A DNA stretch of 64,000 nt from Paracoccus saliphilus (GCF_028553805.1 NZ_CP067140.1:3761001-3825000); one strand, 5' to 3'. Shown: positions 28,790 to 38,111, counted from the stretch's first letter. Made by a program: numbers and translations. Notes: a model not told the origin generated them from the letters alone.

Positions 28790-28920
28790 ATTACCGCTCT
28801 ATTTTTGCGAGCGATGAATCACGAGAGGTATCCGAAATCAATGGGTCCTGACCCTAACTCGGCATACCATGTGGCCCGCCAGCGCCAGCGGCGAAAGACG
28901 GCTGCGCCCGCAGTTCAGTC

Positions 28921-30045
28921 TTATGTCCGGCCAGCTGGTGGGGAAAGCTGGCGCCGAACGAAGTCGATGATCTCGCGCTTCAAATCAATGTCCTCGGGCG
29001 TGGTCCCACCGAAGCCGCCATGCGGCATCGCCTCGAAGATATGCAGTTCGGCCGAAACGCCTGCCTGGCGAAGCCCGCGGTGGAGACGGACGGTGTTCGA
29101 CAGAAGGAGATCCCGCGTTCCGCTTTGCAGGAAGGTCGGCGGAAAGTCGGCGCTCAGCTCGCCGAAGAGAGGAGAGAGATAGGGGTGCGCGAGATCCTCC
29201 CCTCCCGCGTAGAGCAGGTTGGTGTTCATCAGCGAGGTCGGCAGAACCACGTCAAGCAGCCGGTTGGTGCGAAAGCTCTCGCCGGATTCCGTCAGATCCA
29301 CCTCAGGTGAGAGGAGCACAGCAGCAGCCGGCATCGGGAGGCCCTCGTCGCGCGCCCGCAGCAGGGTGGCCATCGCGAGGTTGCCGCCGGCGGAGCGACC
29401 ACCGATAACGACGCGGTTGGCGCTGTAGATGTCGATAGCACGCCGGTAGGCCAAAATGCAGTCATCGAGGGCGGCCGGGTAAGGATGATCCGGCGGCATC
29501 CGGTAATCGATTGCGTAGCAGACCATGCCGTGTTGATCCGCCTGTATCTGGGCGCCCAGGCGGCAGGCCTCGCCACCCCCGAACACCAGGGCCCCGCCAT
29601 GTAGGTCGACATAGACGCAGTCTTCGTGGCGAAGTTCTCGCGGTGTCGCGACATGAACAGTCGCTGTGCCAATCTTAAGCGTCTCGACATTGGCCCTCAC
29701 CTCACCGGCAAGACCCTTGATCTGCTCCGCATAGTGGGCGTCCGCGACCGCTTGCATCTTGCGCCAGGCGTCGTGGTCATCCGGGCCAGGCGATGGGTGG
29801 AGCGCGTTCAGCGGCCTCCCGTCGTCGCCCACAGCCGCTCGCAATATAGCCTGGGCCTCAATGCTGATCGATGAAGGGACAGGGACCACTTGTGCCTCGA
29901 TGAGAACGCCTTGGATATCCTGGTTTTCAGTGCTGGGCATGGGGGATCCTTGGAATATTGGAGGGCGTGTGCTAGGCGCGGGGCGATAGGCGGGAGCCAA
30001 CGCGGTCGATAGACTTGCAGTGTCGTGAGAGGCTGGCGCAGTCAT
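28921..30045 (-). CDS. alpha/beta hydrolase, HSL-type esterase
   Basis: 374-aa esterase of the hormone-sensitive-lipase family. HGGALVFGGG is the oxyanion-hole motif and GGRSAGGN the nucleophile elbow; the acid and His lie in SGTRDLLL and AMPHGGFGG. It hydrolyses short-chain esters of unknown identity. The ATG at 30043-30045 overlaps the TetR stop (ATGA) and has GGAGGGG 7 bp upstream, so I keep it despite a later in-frame ATG. The TetR gene upstream is in the same operon and probably controls it. Confidence 0.9.
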   Translation of the reverse strand: MTAPASHDTASLSTALAPAYRPAPSTRPPIFQGSPMPSTENQDIQGVLIEAQVVPVPSSISIEAQAILRAAVGDDGRPLNALHPSPGPDDHDAWRKMQAVADAHYAEQIKGLAGEVRANVETLKIGTATVHVATPRELRHEDCVYVDLHGGALVFGGGEACRLGAQIQADQHGMVCYAIDYRMPPDHPYPAALDDCILAYRRAIDIYSANRVVIGGRSAGGNLAMATLLRARDEGLPMPAAAVLLSPEVDLTESGESFRTNRLLDVVLPTSLMNTNLLYAGGEDLAHPYLSPLFGELSADFPPTFLQSGTRDLLLSNTVRLHRGLRQAGVSAELHIFEAMPHGGFGGTTPEDIDLKREIIDFVRRQLSPPAGRT

Positions 30046-30731
30046 TGCAGTTCCCCTCCGGTATCTGAGATGGCTCTGCGCCAGTCGTCGAAGACTGGAT
30101 CGCAGATCGGCAAGGTCGCGGCCGATCGCATCGCTGCCCCTAGACGGCTCAGCACGCCTTGCAGGCTATAGCTTTCGCCTCGAACGACGGCCGACTCGGC
30201 GAAGGTCTCGTTTGCCACGCGCACAGCCGCCATCATCGCAGCTGCGCAGAGACGCGCTTCGAATGCCTCCTCGCGTAAGCCGGCACGTCGCGCAACCACG
30301 GTGACGAAGTCCTTTTCGGCGGCGGCGCAGGCCATCAGCCATGCTGTTCGGAGCGCAGGCTCTTGAGGCAGAATGGAAACGAGGCGGACCGCGGCTATAT
30401 CGTCGGAGCGATCTTGGGCCGGTTGCAGGTCTGGGCGGACCGCCTGAGTGAGGTGCTTCTCAAGCGGTAGGCTTGGCGGCCAGTCCTCGAGCCAAGTGAC
30501 GAGCCGGTAGCATGTCGCGGAAAGCAACGGTTCGACACAGGCTTCCTTCGACCGGAAGTGGCGCCAGACCGTTCGTTTTGAAAGACCAGACGCGGCAGCG
30601 ATGTCCTCCCCCCGGGTTCGAGCCACGCCCCTTTCCCAGAAGAGTATCGCGGCCTTGCGGGCGATCTCCATCTTTACATCGTCTCGCTTTGATGAAGGGC
30701 TCATTCCCAATCTCTTGGCGCCATGCGTCAT
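30042..30731 (-). CDS. TetR/AcrR-family regulator
   Basis: 229-aa regulator. N-terminal HTH: IARKAAILFWERGVARTRGE, DIAAASGLSKRTVWRHFRSK. The ligand-binding domain is unassigned (related to the TetR_C of MftR-like regulators, inferred from a helical pattern only). It is the first gene of a two-gene operon with the esterase, coupled through ATGA; autoregulation is likely. No palindrome was recognised in the 250-bp gap upstream. Confidence 0.9.
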   Translation of the reverse strand: MTHGAKRLGMSPSSKRDDVKMEIARKAAILFWERGVARTRGEDIAAASGLSKRTVWRHFRSKEACVEPLLSATCYRLVTWLEDWPPSLPLEKHLTQAVRPDLQPAQDRSDDIAAVRLVSILPQEPALRTAWLMACAAAEKDFVTVVARRAGLREEAFEARLCAAAMMAAVRVANETFAESAVVRGESYSLQGVLSRLGAAMRSAATLPICDPVFDDWRRAISDTGGELQ

Positions 30732-30981
30732 TCAAGTGGTCACTTAGTGCCACCATGAGTGTGTGCTTGCAAGGCCGGACTGACGATACCGCTGAACCTT
30801 AGGCGCTTAGCTTCATCACATCGTCTCGGGGTCAAAAGGTGCCAGCCGACTTCGGCATTTGCGGAAAGCATTCACGTGATGATCTCAGGGGCACCGAAGC
30901 CACCATTCGCCCGACCTACAGCATTTGCCGACGACGGCGTTCGGGGGCCAACCAGTGCAGAAAAACGCGGCGCAGGCTCTA

Positions 30982-32016
30982 TCAGCCCCCGATCCGCGCA
31001 AGAAAATTCGCAACTGCTTCCACAACTCCGGGTGCAATGGGAAGATTCGGGTCTGAATAAGTTGCGAGGTTGGCTGAAGGATCGGCGGAGGCCACGGACT
31101 TGAGTACATGATTCACGTCCGGAAGAAGTTTCAGTTCGGCATTTGGTGCGGCATCTGCAAGCAGGCGTGCGTCCGCGTTCCTCACCTGCAAATCTCGCGT
31201 CCCTTGCAAGACGAGCGTAGGCACATCGACCGCTGCGGCCAGTTCGACGGGATCGTAAGAGATCGCGTCGATCAGGAAACCCTGAATCTCCGGTGCGAAA
31301 AGAGGCTGGAGCGCCGGTTTCAATGCACTCGCATCGACCCGCTCGCCGCGCTTCAGTGACACGAGCGCCTCGTCCGCTTCTTCCAGATATGCCGTATTCG
31401 CGGGATTAGCGCGCAGCTGATCGCGTATCACCTCGCCCAACGGCCGGCCGATGCTCGCGAGCAAGATCAGCCCACACGGGTCTGGAAGACGTGCCATGGC
31501 AGCCAATGCAACCAGTCCGCCCTCACTGTGCCCCAAGGGGACCACACAGCGCGCACCGTCCTTCGCCGGCAGCCGCTCCCGGATGGCGTTCGTCCAGGAA
31601 AGCAGGTCGTCCCCGTAGGCTGCAATCGTCACGTCGTTCGGGTCCGATGTCGCCCCCGCCAAACCGAACATCCCGCGTTTGTCGATCCGTACCGAAGGAT
31701 AGCCCCGCTCGGCCAGCGCTTCGGCAAGGAGCCTGTAGGGCGCCGCCGCGACGCCAAGAGGCGAGTTGCCGTCGCGATCAGTGGGGCCCGAACCTGGCAC
31801 AATCAGAAGGACCGGCGTTTCCGTCGGAAGCGGGCCGCCGTGAGCCGGGAGGGTCAAAGTTCCCACAAGGGTCCCCGAGGGCCCCGGCGCGCTCAGATCT
31901 TCCTGTATCGGCAACCGTCTTCCTCCGTCTACATTACCGCTTGCCTGGGCGCTCACGTACGTCGCCGCTGTAAAGCCGATAAGCAATTGCGCAACGATGA
32001 GATGGGCGGGTCGCAT
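30982..32016 (-). CDS. secreted alpha/beta hydrolase
   Basis: 344-aa exported hydrolase. It has a signal peptide (LLIGFTAATYVSAQA), a GSGPTDRDGNSP loop typical of this peptidase/esterase group, nucleophile elbow GHSEGG, the Asp in LVLQGTRDLQV and the His in LLPDVNHVLK. It acts in the periplasm on an unknown ester or peptide. It stands alone between a TetR/esterase pair and an SDR gene on the same strand with 126 bp spacing. Confidence 0.88.
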   Translation of the reverse strand: MRPAHLIVAQLLIGFTAATYVSAQASGNVDGGRRLPIQEDLSAPGPSGTLVGTLTLPAHGGPLPTETPVLLIVPGSGPTDRDGNSPLGVAAAPYRLLAEALAERGYPSVRIDKRGMFGLAGATSDPNDVTIAAYGDDLLSWTNAIRERLPAKDGARCVVPLGHSEGGLVALAAMARLPDPCGLILLASIGRPLGEVIRDQLRANPANTAYLEEADEALVSLKRGERVDASALKPALQPLFAPEIQGFLIDAISYDPVELAAAVDVPTLVLQGTRDLQVRNADARLLADAAPNAELKLLPDVNHVLKSVASADPSANLATYSDPNLPIAPGVVEAVANFLARIGG

Positions 32017-32142
32017 GGATGTGGTCCTCGCGTTGGTTTCGAGGGTCTATCCTGCGGGGACAAACTCCACAAATTAGACCGCCCATTCGCGGCTCCTGGT
32101 CGTAGCGTTGCCGATATCAGGACGAAGCGCGCGTTGCCTTGC

Positions 32143-32961
32143 TCAGGCACGCGCGCTCGAGGCTTCGATATCCGCCGCGAGTTGCCTGCACTTGGCGCCT
32201 GCCCATTCGTGCGCATCGGCCCCGAACAACAGCCGTCGCGCCGGGTCGGTCGCCGACGCTTCGGCGACGATCAGGGTCGCAAGGTCCTCGGGATCGTTCT
32301 GCTGTGCGCCGTTGGCCTGCGCGATGAAGCTTCGGAAACCCTCCACGGCCTCCGCATAATCGGCAATCGCGACATTGCCCTGCCGCGCAGTGGACGGATC
32401 GAGAAAGTTCGTCCGCATCATTCCCGGCTCGACGACGAGAGAGCGGATGCCAAGCGGCGCGATCTCTTCGGCGAGGCCCTCCATCCAGCCTTCGAGTGCG
32501 AACTTGGACGCCGAATAGACCGATCCGCCCTGGTTCGAGACGAGGCCGTTCACCGACGAGATCGTCACCACGAGGCCCGAACGGTGCCGGCGCATCGAGG
32601 GCAGGACCGCGCGCGCCACATTCATCGCTCCGAAGAGATTGATCTCGAACTGTCGGCGCACGTCCTCATCGGGAATCGTCTCGAACCATCCCAGCTGCGC
32701 GCGGCCTGCGTTGTTGACCAGAACGTCGATCCGGCCGAACGCCTCGATGGCCGCGTCATGCGCAGCCGAAGTGGCCTCGGGTTCGGTCACGTCGAGCGGC
32801 AGCACGAGCAGGTTGTCGTCCGAAGCGGGAAGGCTGTCCGCGATCCCGTCGACGGTCAGGCTGGTCGCGACGACCTTGTCGCCTGCCTTCAATGCTTCGC
32901 GGGCGATCAGTTGTCCCAGGCCCCTGCCTGCCCCGGTGATGAACCATACTTTGCCAGTCAT
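32143..32961 (-). CDS. short-chain dehydrogenase/reductase
   Basis: 272-aa NAD(P)-dependent oxidoreductase of the classical SDR fold: cofactor motif TGAGRGLG near the start, NNAG, catalytic Ser in TISSVNG and YSASK with Tyr and Lys. Substrate unknown. It is divergent from the LysR gene 97 bp away, a standard arrangement in which the LysR protein controls the enzyme gene. Confidence 0.93.
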   Translation of the reverse strand: MTGKVWFITGAGRGLGQLIAREALKAGDKVVATSLTVDGIADSLPASDDNLLVLPLDVTEPEATSAAHDAAIEAFGRIDVLVNNAGRAQLGWFETIPDEDVRRQFEINLFGAMNVARAVLPSMRRHRSGLVVTISSVNGLVSNQGGSVYSASKFALEGWMEGLAEEIAPLGIRSLVVEPGMMRTNFLDPSTARQGNVAIADYAEAVEGFRSFIAQANGAQQNDPEDLATLIVAEASATDPARRLLFGADAHEWAGAKCRQLAADIEASSARA

Positions 32962-33058
32962 CGTCAGCTCCTCTTGTTTGCTGGTGCTTAATTAATGCAT
33001 TTATGGAGTTCTCGATTAGATCCCTGAATTTTGTAGGGCCAAGTAGTGAGGCTAATGA

Positions 33059-33961
33059 ATGGATCCGCGAAGGTTCTCCGATCTCTTCATCTTCAACCGG
33101 GTTGCCGAAGAACGCAGTTTCACCGCTGCGGCACGCGGCCTCGGCGTGACCCAGTCCGCCGTCAGCCAGACCGTCAAGCGCCTCGAGCGGGAGATGGGCA
33201 TCAGGTTGCTGTCGCGCTCGACGCGCAGCCTTGCGCCGACCGCGGCGGGCGAGCGTCTGCTCGCCACGCTCTCTCCGGTCATTGCGGAGCTCGGCGCGGA
33301 GATGGACGCTCTTGAACGGCTGCGCGAGGAACCGGGCGGGCGTCTGCGGGTGACCTGCGGAAAACATGCCGCGGATACGCTCGTCTGGCCGGCATTCTCG
33401 CGGCTGATCGCGGCTCATCCCGAGATCGAGGGCGAACTGAGCGTGGAGAACGGCTACGTCGATATCGTCGCCGAGCGGTTCGACATCGGGATACGGATGC
33501 GCGATGATCTGGAGATGGACATGGTCGCCGTGCCCGTGGGGCCATCCTTGCGTGCTGTCGTCGTGGGGGCACCGCACTATCTCGATACTTCTGACCCGCC
33601 GCGCACACCGCGCGAGCTGTCCGCGCATCGCTGCATCGGCTTCAGGAATGCCGACGACACCCTGTCGCCGTGGTCGTTCGAGAAGGACGGGCAAGCGGAG
33701 ACGGTGAAGGTGTCGCCGTCCGTCGTCGTCAACGACGGTGACGCGCTTGTGCGGGCGGCCCTTGCGGGGATGGGCCTGGCCTACATGCTTGAGGACCTTG
33801 CCTCGCCCTTCCTGGGCGACGGTCGTCTTGTTGAAGTCCTGGCCGACTGGTGCCTCCGGTTTCCGGGCTATCACGCCTTCTATTCAAGCCGGCGCCAACC
33901 GACCCGCGCCTTCACCTTGTTTCTCGAGAGCCTGCGGCAGGAGACCAGAGAGAGCCGATGA
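33059..33961 (+). CDS. LysR-family regulator
   Basis: 300-aa transcription factor. N-terminal winged HTH (FNRVAEERSFTAAARGLGVT, QSAVSQTVKRLER) and C-terminal periplasmic-binding-like effector domain with the CrgA-type pattern GIRMRDDLEMDMVAVPVG. Divergent from the SDR gene, so that gene is the likely target. The intergenic sequence is AT-rich and contains overlapping imperfect dyads. The effector is unknown. Confidence 0.93.
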   Translation: MDPRRFSDLFIFNRVAEERSFTAAARGLGVTQSAVSQTVKRLEREMGIRLLSRSTRSLAPTAAGERLLATLSPVIAELGAEMDALERLREEPGGRLRVTCGKHAADTLVWPAFSRLIAAHPEIEGELSVENGYVDIVAERFDIGIRMRDDLEMDMVAVPVGPSLRAVVVGAPHYLDTSDPPRTPRELSAHRCIGFRNADDTLSPWSFEKDGQAETVKVSPSVVVNDGDALVRAALAGMGLAYMLEDLASPFLGDGRLVEVLADWCLRFPGYHAFYSSRRQPTRAFTLFLESLRQETRESR

Positions 33962-34489
33962 TTGAGAAAATGGTGCCATCGAGGGGCTTTGATGTTGTAG
34001 TCGCTCCCCGACGACATCAAAGCCAGCGCGGCCCGGGGTATCAGGAATCGCAAATCGGTTAAGCTTGCATGTTTCCGGCAGGTTCCTTTTTTCAGCAACG
34101 GCAAGAAACCGGGCCAGCTCTTTGTAGCCGTTGAGAATGGCCAACTCGTGTGGTGTCAGCCCCGCATGCGTTCGCAGCTCGAGACGCGCACCGGCCCTGA
34201 CCAATGCCCGCGCCGCTTCCTGATGCCCGTGTCAGACCGCATCGTGGAGTGGTGTCATTGCCCGACACGGCAGTCTTGTGAAGTGTCGAGGCGTCCTGTG
34301 TGGTTCGATTGCCAGACCATTCGCTCCCGCCGTCAACAGGATTTTTACCATGTTCAGTTGTCCGAGGCCTGCCGCTACCATCAGCGGTGATAGCCCTTCG
34401 GGGCCGGAATGGTTCGGGTCCGTTCCTTCGCGGAGGATACCGGTGACGGTCGCGCGGTCGCCTGCTCGGATTGCGGTCTCGTGTCTCAT
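33884..34489 (-). pseudogene. ankyrin-repeat protein with internal stop
   Basis: An ankyrin protein frame starts at 34489 (ATGA overlap with the preceding dehydrogenase stop). It encodes repeats SGPEGLSPLMVAAGLGQLNM and MTPLHDAV, then hits a TGA at 34232-34234. The same frame continues with HGHQEAARALVRAGARLELR and HAGLTPHELAILNGYKELAR, which is clearly the next repeat. So one in-frame nonsense codon splits the protein into 85 aa and a remainder. The 3' end runs antisense into lysR, suggesting that the C-terminus is also degraded. A sequencing error cannot be excluded. Confidence 0.7.
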
Positions 34490-35553
34490 GTGGGGCCTCT
34501 GACATCGGCAACGATTTGCTCCATCGAAACCATTTTGCGACTCTCCCCATCGGGTTCAAGGTCGATGATTGATCCGCCGATTTGCTGGAGTCGTGCGAAG
34601 TAGGCCCCGGTGTCGAGGAGTTGGCAGGGAAAATAGAGGCCCGGCGGTGTCGGAGCCTGCCCGCCAAGCCCGGTCAGGCTTTCAAGAACCATCGCTACCC
34701 CCAGTCCGGTCAGTGGCATCTGTCCACCGGGATGCACGACGGCAAACCGCATGGCCAAGGGGTTTTCTTCGTGGTCCGTGCCGGAGAGCTCGATCAGGAT
34801 CTCGGCAGAGAGCGGTTCGCCCGCGCGGCGGCTGGAACTGACACCGATTGCCAGGTCGAACCGGACATTCGGCGCGCCCGTCGCCATGGACAGGCCGAGA
34901 AGATCGTTCGGCGAAAGGGCGGACGCCTGCATCTCGGTCCCATCCACGGCCCGGAAGCGGGAGGTCGTGGCGTCCCCGGTTCGCCAGGTAAAGGAGCCCT
35001 CGCGGCGTTCCAGCGCCGCCGCCATGACTTGGGTTTGGCGCTCAAGATCCGTCTCGGCAGAGGGGCCGAATGCATCTTCCTCGTCGAGCAGGGCGCCGAT
35101 ACGGATATCCTCGACATGACCGAAGGCGGTCGCGGCGGCCATTGCCGGCACGCTGGTCGCGCCCACCAGCCATTCCGTCCCGAGGACCACTGCAGAGGCG
35201 TCGGGGCGATGAATGTAGGCGGCAACTTCCGGGCCCAGCTCGATGATGCCCGGCGAGATATTCACGTATGGCACGCCGCGATCCTGGGCGAAGCGGAGGC
35301 CCGCGACCTTCTGGTCAGTAAAAAGGACCGCGATGGCACCGACCGGGCGATCGCCTATGCCCAGATCGTCGGCCGACAAATCCATGGCGATGCCTTCCGC
35401 ATGTCCGATCTCGCCCGCCACGCGCTGCGCCTTGTCGAGGTCACGCCCTCCGATCAGCAGGGGCAAATCGGGGTGTGCGTCCCGAAGATACCGAGCCGTG
35501 TGCCGACCCACGACACCGGAGCCTCCCACCAGCAATATCGGGTTGATCGACAT
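34486..35553 (-). CDS. saccharopine dehydrogenase-like oxidoreductase
   Basis: 355-aa NAD(P)-binding protein. The Rossmann motif VGGSGVVGRH opens it, with GGRDLDKAQRVAGEIG as the second strand. It resembles saccharopine-dehydrogenase-like and trans-acting enoyl reductase proteins, whose substrates are generally unknown. The ATG at 35551-35553 is preferred because AAGGAGG is 8 bp ahead; a second ATG two codons earlier is too close to it. Divergent from a TetR gene, with two palindromes between them, so repression by that TetR is likely. Confidence 0.83.
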   Translation of the reverse strand: MSINPILLVGGSGVVGRHTARYLRDAHPDLPLLIGGRDLDKAQRVAGEIGHAEGIAMDLSADDLGIGDRPVGAIAVLFTDQKVAGLRFAQDRGVPYVNISPGIIELGPEVAAYIHRPDASAVVLGTEWLVGATSVPAMAAATAFGHVEDIRIGALLDEEDAFGPSAETDLERQTQVMAAALERREGSFTWRTGDATTSRFRAVDGTEMQASALSPNDLLGLSMATGAPNVRFDLAIGVSSSRRAGEPLSAEILIELSGTDHEENPLAMRFAVVHPGGQMPLTGLGVAMVLESLTGLGGQAPTPPGLYFPCQLLDTGAYFARLQQIGGSIIDLEPDGESRKMVSMEQIVADVRGPT

Positions 35554-35577
35554 TGTCATGCCCTCCTTGTGCTATTA

Positions 35578-35617
35578 CCTACTTTTCGTAGGAAACACAT
35601 AACCTACTATTGGTAGG
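35578..35617. promoter_or_regulatory. two tandem TetR operator palindromes
   Basis: Two 15-bp perfect dyads, CCTACTTTTCGTAGG (35578-35592) and CCTACTATTGGTAGG (35603-35617), share CCTAC-N5-GTAGG arms and are 25 bp apart. They fill the gap between the divergent dehydrogenase and TetR genes. A bound TetR dimer pair would block both promoters. Confidence 0.85.
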
Positions 35618-35631
35618 TTGCAAGAGGGCGT

Positions 35632-36240
35632 ATGGTGAAGATGCCGACGAAGCAGAAAACCGACGGACGACGGGCGGCAGCGCGGCTTTCCAAGGCGGAG
35701 CGCCGCGCTCAGCTGCTGATCACGGCTCTGGCGGTCGTCAGGGAGGAAGGCACGGACCGGCTCAGTCTCGGCCACCTCGCCGAACGTGCGGGCGTATCGA
35801 AGCCGGTTGCCTACGATCACTTCGGGGATCGATCCGGCCTGTTGATCGCGCTCTACAAGTGGATCGACACCGAGCGGATGAATACCTTCCGCAACGGCCT
35901 TCTCAGCCGGAACCCCGCCAGGGCAGACGCGATCGAAGAACTCGCCACCGCCTACGTAGGCTGCGCCGTCGACACGTCCGGAGAGTTCCATGCGGTCGGC
36001 GCCGCGCTGGCGGGGAGCGATGAGAAGGCCGATGTCCTGCAAGAGCTTCTGGACCAGGCCGTCGCGATGTTCGTCGCCGTCCTGGGACCGCACTGCAAAT
36101 TGCCGCCCGGGGAACTGGAACGGCGGAGCATCGGCCTCGTCGGCGCGGGCGAGGCGCTCTCGATGGCCGTCCTTCGCGGAACCCGCAGCAAGGCCGATGT
36201 TACAGGCACGTTCTCCTCAATGATCGCGGGCTGCATCTAG
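35632..36240 (+). CDS. TetR-family regulator
   Basis: 202-aa regulator with an N-terminal HTH (LLITALAVVREEGTDRLSLG, then HLAERAGVSKPVAYDHF) and a C-terminal helical domain. It lies 14 bp downstream of the second operator palindrome, so it very likely represses itself and the divergent oxidoreductase. A quinone oxidoreductase follows on the same strand and may belong to the same regulon. The effector is probably a reactive or xenobiotic compound, which is inference from the neighbours. Confidence 0.93.
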   Translation: MVKMPTKQKTDGRRAAARLSKAERRAQLLITALAVVREEGTDRLSLGHLAERAGVSKPVAYDHFGDRSGLLIALYKWIDTERMNTFRNGLLSRNPARADAIEELATAYVGCAVDTSGEFHAVGAALAGSDEKADVLQELLDQAVAMFVAVLGPHCKLPPGELERRSIGLVGAGEALSMAVLRGTRSKADVTGTFSSMIAGCI

Positions 36241-36392
36241 GAAACGCCGGCCCCGGTTCCGTCGCGCGCGGCGTCGGGCATGACCGTCCGGTGGCGGGCA
36301 GGACTCCCCGGCCAGAACCATGAGGTCAGGACCGGCGGCTCTTGCATCGCCATCTGACTGCTCAAGGAAGAAGACCGATGAAAGGAAAGACC

Positions 36393-37352
36393 ATGAAGGC
36401 TTCATATTATGATGTTCCAGGCGGACCGGAGGTCCTGAGCTACACGGAAGTCGAGGCTCCGGCCTGTCCCGCGGACGGAGTGCTCCTCCGGGTGGAGGCG
36501 ATCTCGATCGAGGGGGGCGATCTCATCAATCGGGCGACGGCGGCGCCCCAGACGGCGGGCCACGTTCCGGGCTATGCGGCCTCGGGCGAGATCGTCGAGG
36601 TTGGCGCGAAGGTCCACGACCGCTTCATCGGGCAGAAGGTGACGTCATTCGACATGGGCGGGTCCCATGCCGAAATGCGCGCCGTGAAGGCCACGCGGAC
36701 ATGGATCGTGCCGGACGGGTTGGAGATGGCGGCTGCGGCCGCGCTGCCCATCTCGTTCGGAACCGCCCATCACAGCCTGTTCGCGCGCGGAAATCTGGTC
36801 GACGGCGAGACCGTCCTCGTGCAGGGCGGAGCGGGCAGCGTCGGAGTTGCGGCGATCCAACTGGCACATCGCACCGGCTCCAAGGTGTTGGCGACCGTCT
36901 CGGGTGCGGATCGCGCCGCGAGACTGCGGGCTTATGGGCTGGACGCCGCGATCGACCACCGCTCGGAGGATGTGACCACGGCCGTCATGCGGCTGACTGA
37001 CGGCCGCGGCGTGGATCTGGTCGTCGATCCTGTCGGCTCAACGCTCGCGGGATCGCTTGCCGCACTCCGGCCCGAGGGCCGTCTGGTCTTCGTCGGCAAT
37101 GCAGGGCGCGCGTCGCTCGACCTGGACCTCTGGCCCGCCTTGCAGGCCAACCAGACGCTTCTGGGTGTGTTCATGGGCAGCCAGCTCGAAAAACCCGAAG
37201 TTCACAGGACGGTCGACGACATGTTGCGTCTGGCCGCCACCGGTGGAATCGAGGTTCCCATCGAACGGCGGTTTCCGCTTAGCGAGGCCGCGGCGGCACA
37301 TGCCCATGCCGAGGAAAATTCTATTCTGGGCCGGGTCGTCCTCGTCCCCTGA
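36393..37352 (+). CDS. quinone oxidoreductase-like MDR enzyme
   Basis: 319-aa zinc-free medium-chain reductase. GroES-like N-terminus (MKASYYDVPGGPEVLSYTEV) and Rossmann domain with VLVQGGAGSVGVAAIQLA. Reduces quinones or enones with NADPH in the cytoplasm. The start at 36393 matches the family MKA start and has AGGAAAG upstream; an ATG at 36378 is also possible. It is 150 bp downstream of tetR and followed by a GC-rich hairpin. Confidence 0.9.
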   Translation: MKASYYDVPGGPEVLSYTEVEAPACPADGVLLRVEAISIEGGDLINRATAAPQTAGHVPGYAASGEIVEVGAKVHDRFIGQKVTSFDMGGSHAEMRAVKATRTWIVPDGLEMAAAAALPISFGTAHHSLFARGNLVDGETVLVQGGAGSVGVAAIQLAHRTGSKVLATVSGADRAARLRAYGLDAAIDHRSEDVTTAVMRLTDGRGVDLVVDPVGSTLAGSLAALRPEGRLVFVGNAGRASLDLDLWPALQANQTLLGVFMGSQLEKPEVHRTVDDMLRLAATGGIEVPIERRFPLSEAAAAHAHAEENSILGRVVLVP

Positions 37353-37359
37353 CCTGCAA

Positions 37360-37394
37360 GACCCGGGCCCGCCGCGAAGGCATGTGCCCGGGTC
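37360..37394 (+). terminator. GC-rich hairpin after quinone oxidoreductase
   Basis: GACCCGGGC and GCCCGGGTC form a perfect 9-bp stem around a 17-base loop just 8 bp after the stop codon. No T-run follows, so it may be a factor-assisted terminator or an mRNA 3' stabiliser. No gene was recognised between it and 37585. Confidence 0.5.
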
Positions 37395-37585
37395 GCTGCA
37401 TCGGGAATCGTGGCCATAGATGGGAACTGCAACCTCGATCAGGCGCTGGCCATGCTTGGCTGTTTGCGACCGTCGATGACGATTCGGCAAGGGCGACGGA
37501 AGTATCGTCATGGACGCGATCGCGCGTCGAGAGGACGGCGTCGCCCCCTCAACGTCCGCACGATGACGATCCCGGCGTTTCGCAC

Positions 37586-38014
37586 CTAACTGCCCGAAGG
37601 TCCGGATCTTCCGTCCGACCCCGGAGGGTGGTTCTCGGCATCAGCGAATTGCCGGGCGGCACCCCCGTTCATGAAGGTTTCCCTCGCTTCTGCAACCTGC
37701 TGCCGATGATCGAGTGACCACTGCAGCAAGCCCTTCAGATGCGGCTCCAAGGATGCACCGAGATCGGACACCGCATAGACGACCGCAACTGGCGATGTGC
37801 TGACGACTGTTCGCGTGATCAGGCCACTTGCCTCAAGCCTGCGCAAGCACTGAGTGAGTGCTTTCTGGCTTACACCCTTATTGATGCGCTTGAGCGCATT
37901 GAAGCGCGCGGGCCCGTCGCACAGAGCATTCAGAACCAGTAGGCTCCACTTGCCGGTCAATTCGTCAAGGACGGATCGGATGTGTTCCAGGTCATCGGAC
38001 GATTGGACGGGCAT
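37586..38014 (-). CDS. HxlR-family regulator
   Basis: 142-aa MarR-like winged-helix regulator of the HxlR type: LDELTGKWSLLVLNALCDGP, then RFNALKRINKGVSQKALTQC and LRRLEASGLITR. These often sense electrophiles or quinones. The ATG at 38012-38014 has GGAGT upstream; the longer open frame covers the promoter and operator. Divergent from the NmrA gene, with a dyad between them. Confidence 0.93.
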   Translation of the reverse strand: MPVQSSDDLEHIRSVLDELTGKWSLLVLNALCDGPARFNALKRINKGVSQKALTQCLRRLEASGLITRTVVSTSPVAVVYAVSDLGASLEPHLKGLLQWSLDHRQQVAEARETFMNGGAARQFADAENHPPGSDGRSGPSGS

Positions 38015-38063
38015 GTGGGATACTCCGGGGTACCTGGTCGCTTTCAGGTGCGTAATTGAATTC

Positions 38064-38082
38064 AGGTATATCCTGTATACCT
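38064..38082. promoter_or_regulatory. HxlR-type operator dyad
   Basis: AGGTATATCCTGTATACCT, a perfect 7-bp inverted repeat with 5-bp spacer, lies between the divergent hxlR and nmrA-like starts. GTATAC-type arms are typical for HxlR proteins. Confidence 0.75.
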
Positions 38083-38111
38083 TGATGTTTCCACCACCAA
38101 GGAGAGTCCGG

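Larger units (their letters stand above)
28012..28854 (-). mobile_element. IS5-family insertion sequence, IS427 group
   Basis: 843-bp element with imperfect terminal inverted repeats beginning GGGTCAGGAC at each end and a TA duplication (28010-28011 and 28855-28856). Size, two overlapping frames and TA target fit the IS427 group. Both transposase halves look intact, so it may be active or recent. Confidence 0.88.
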
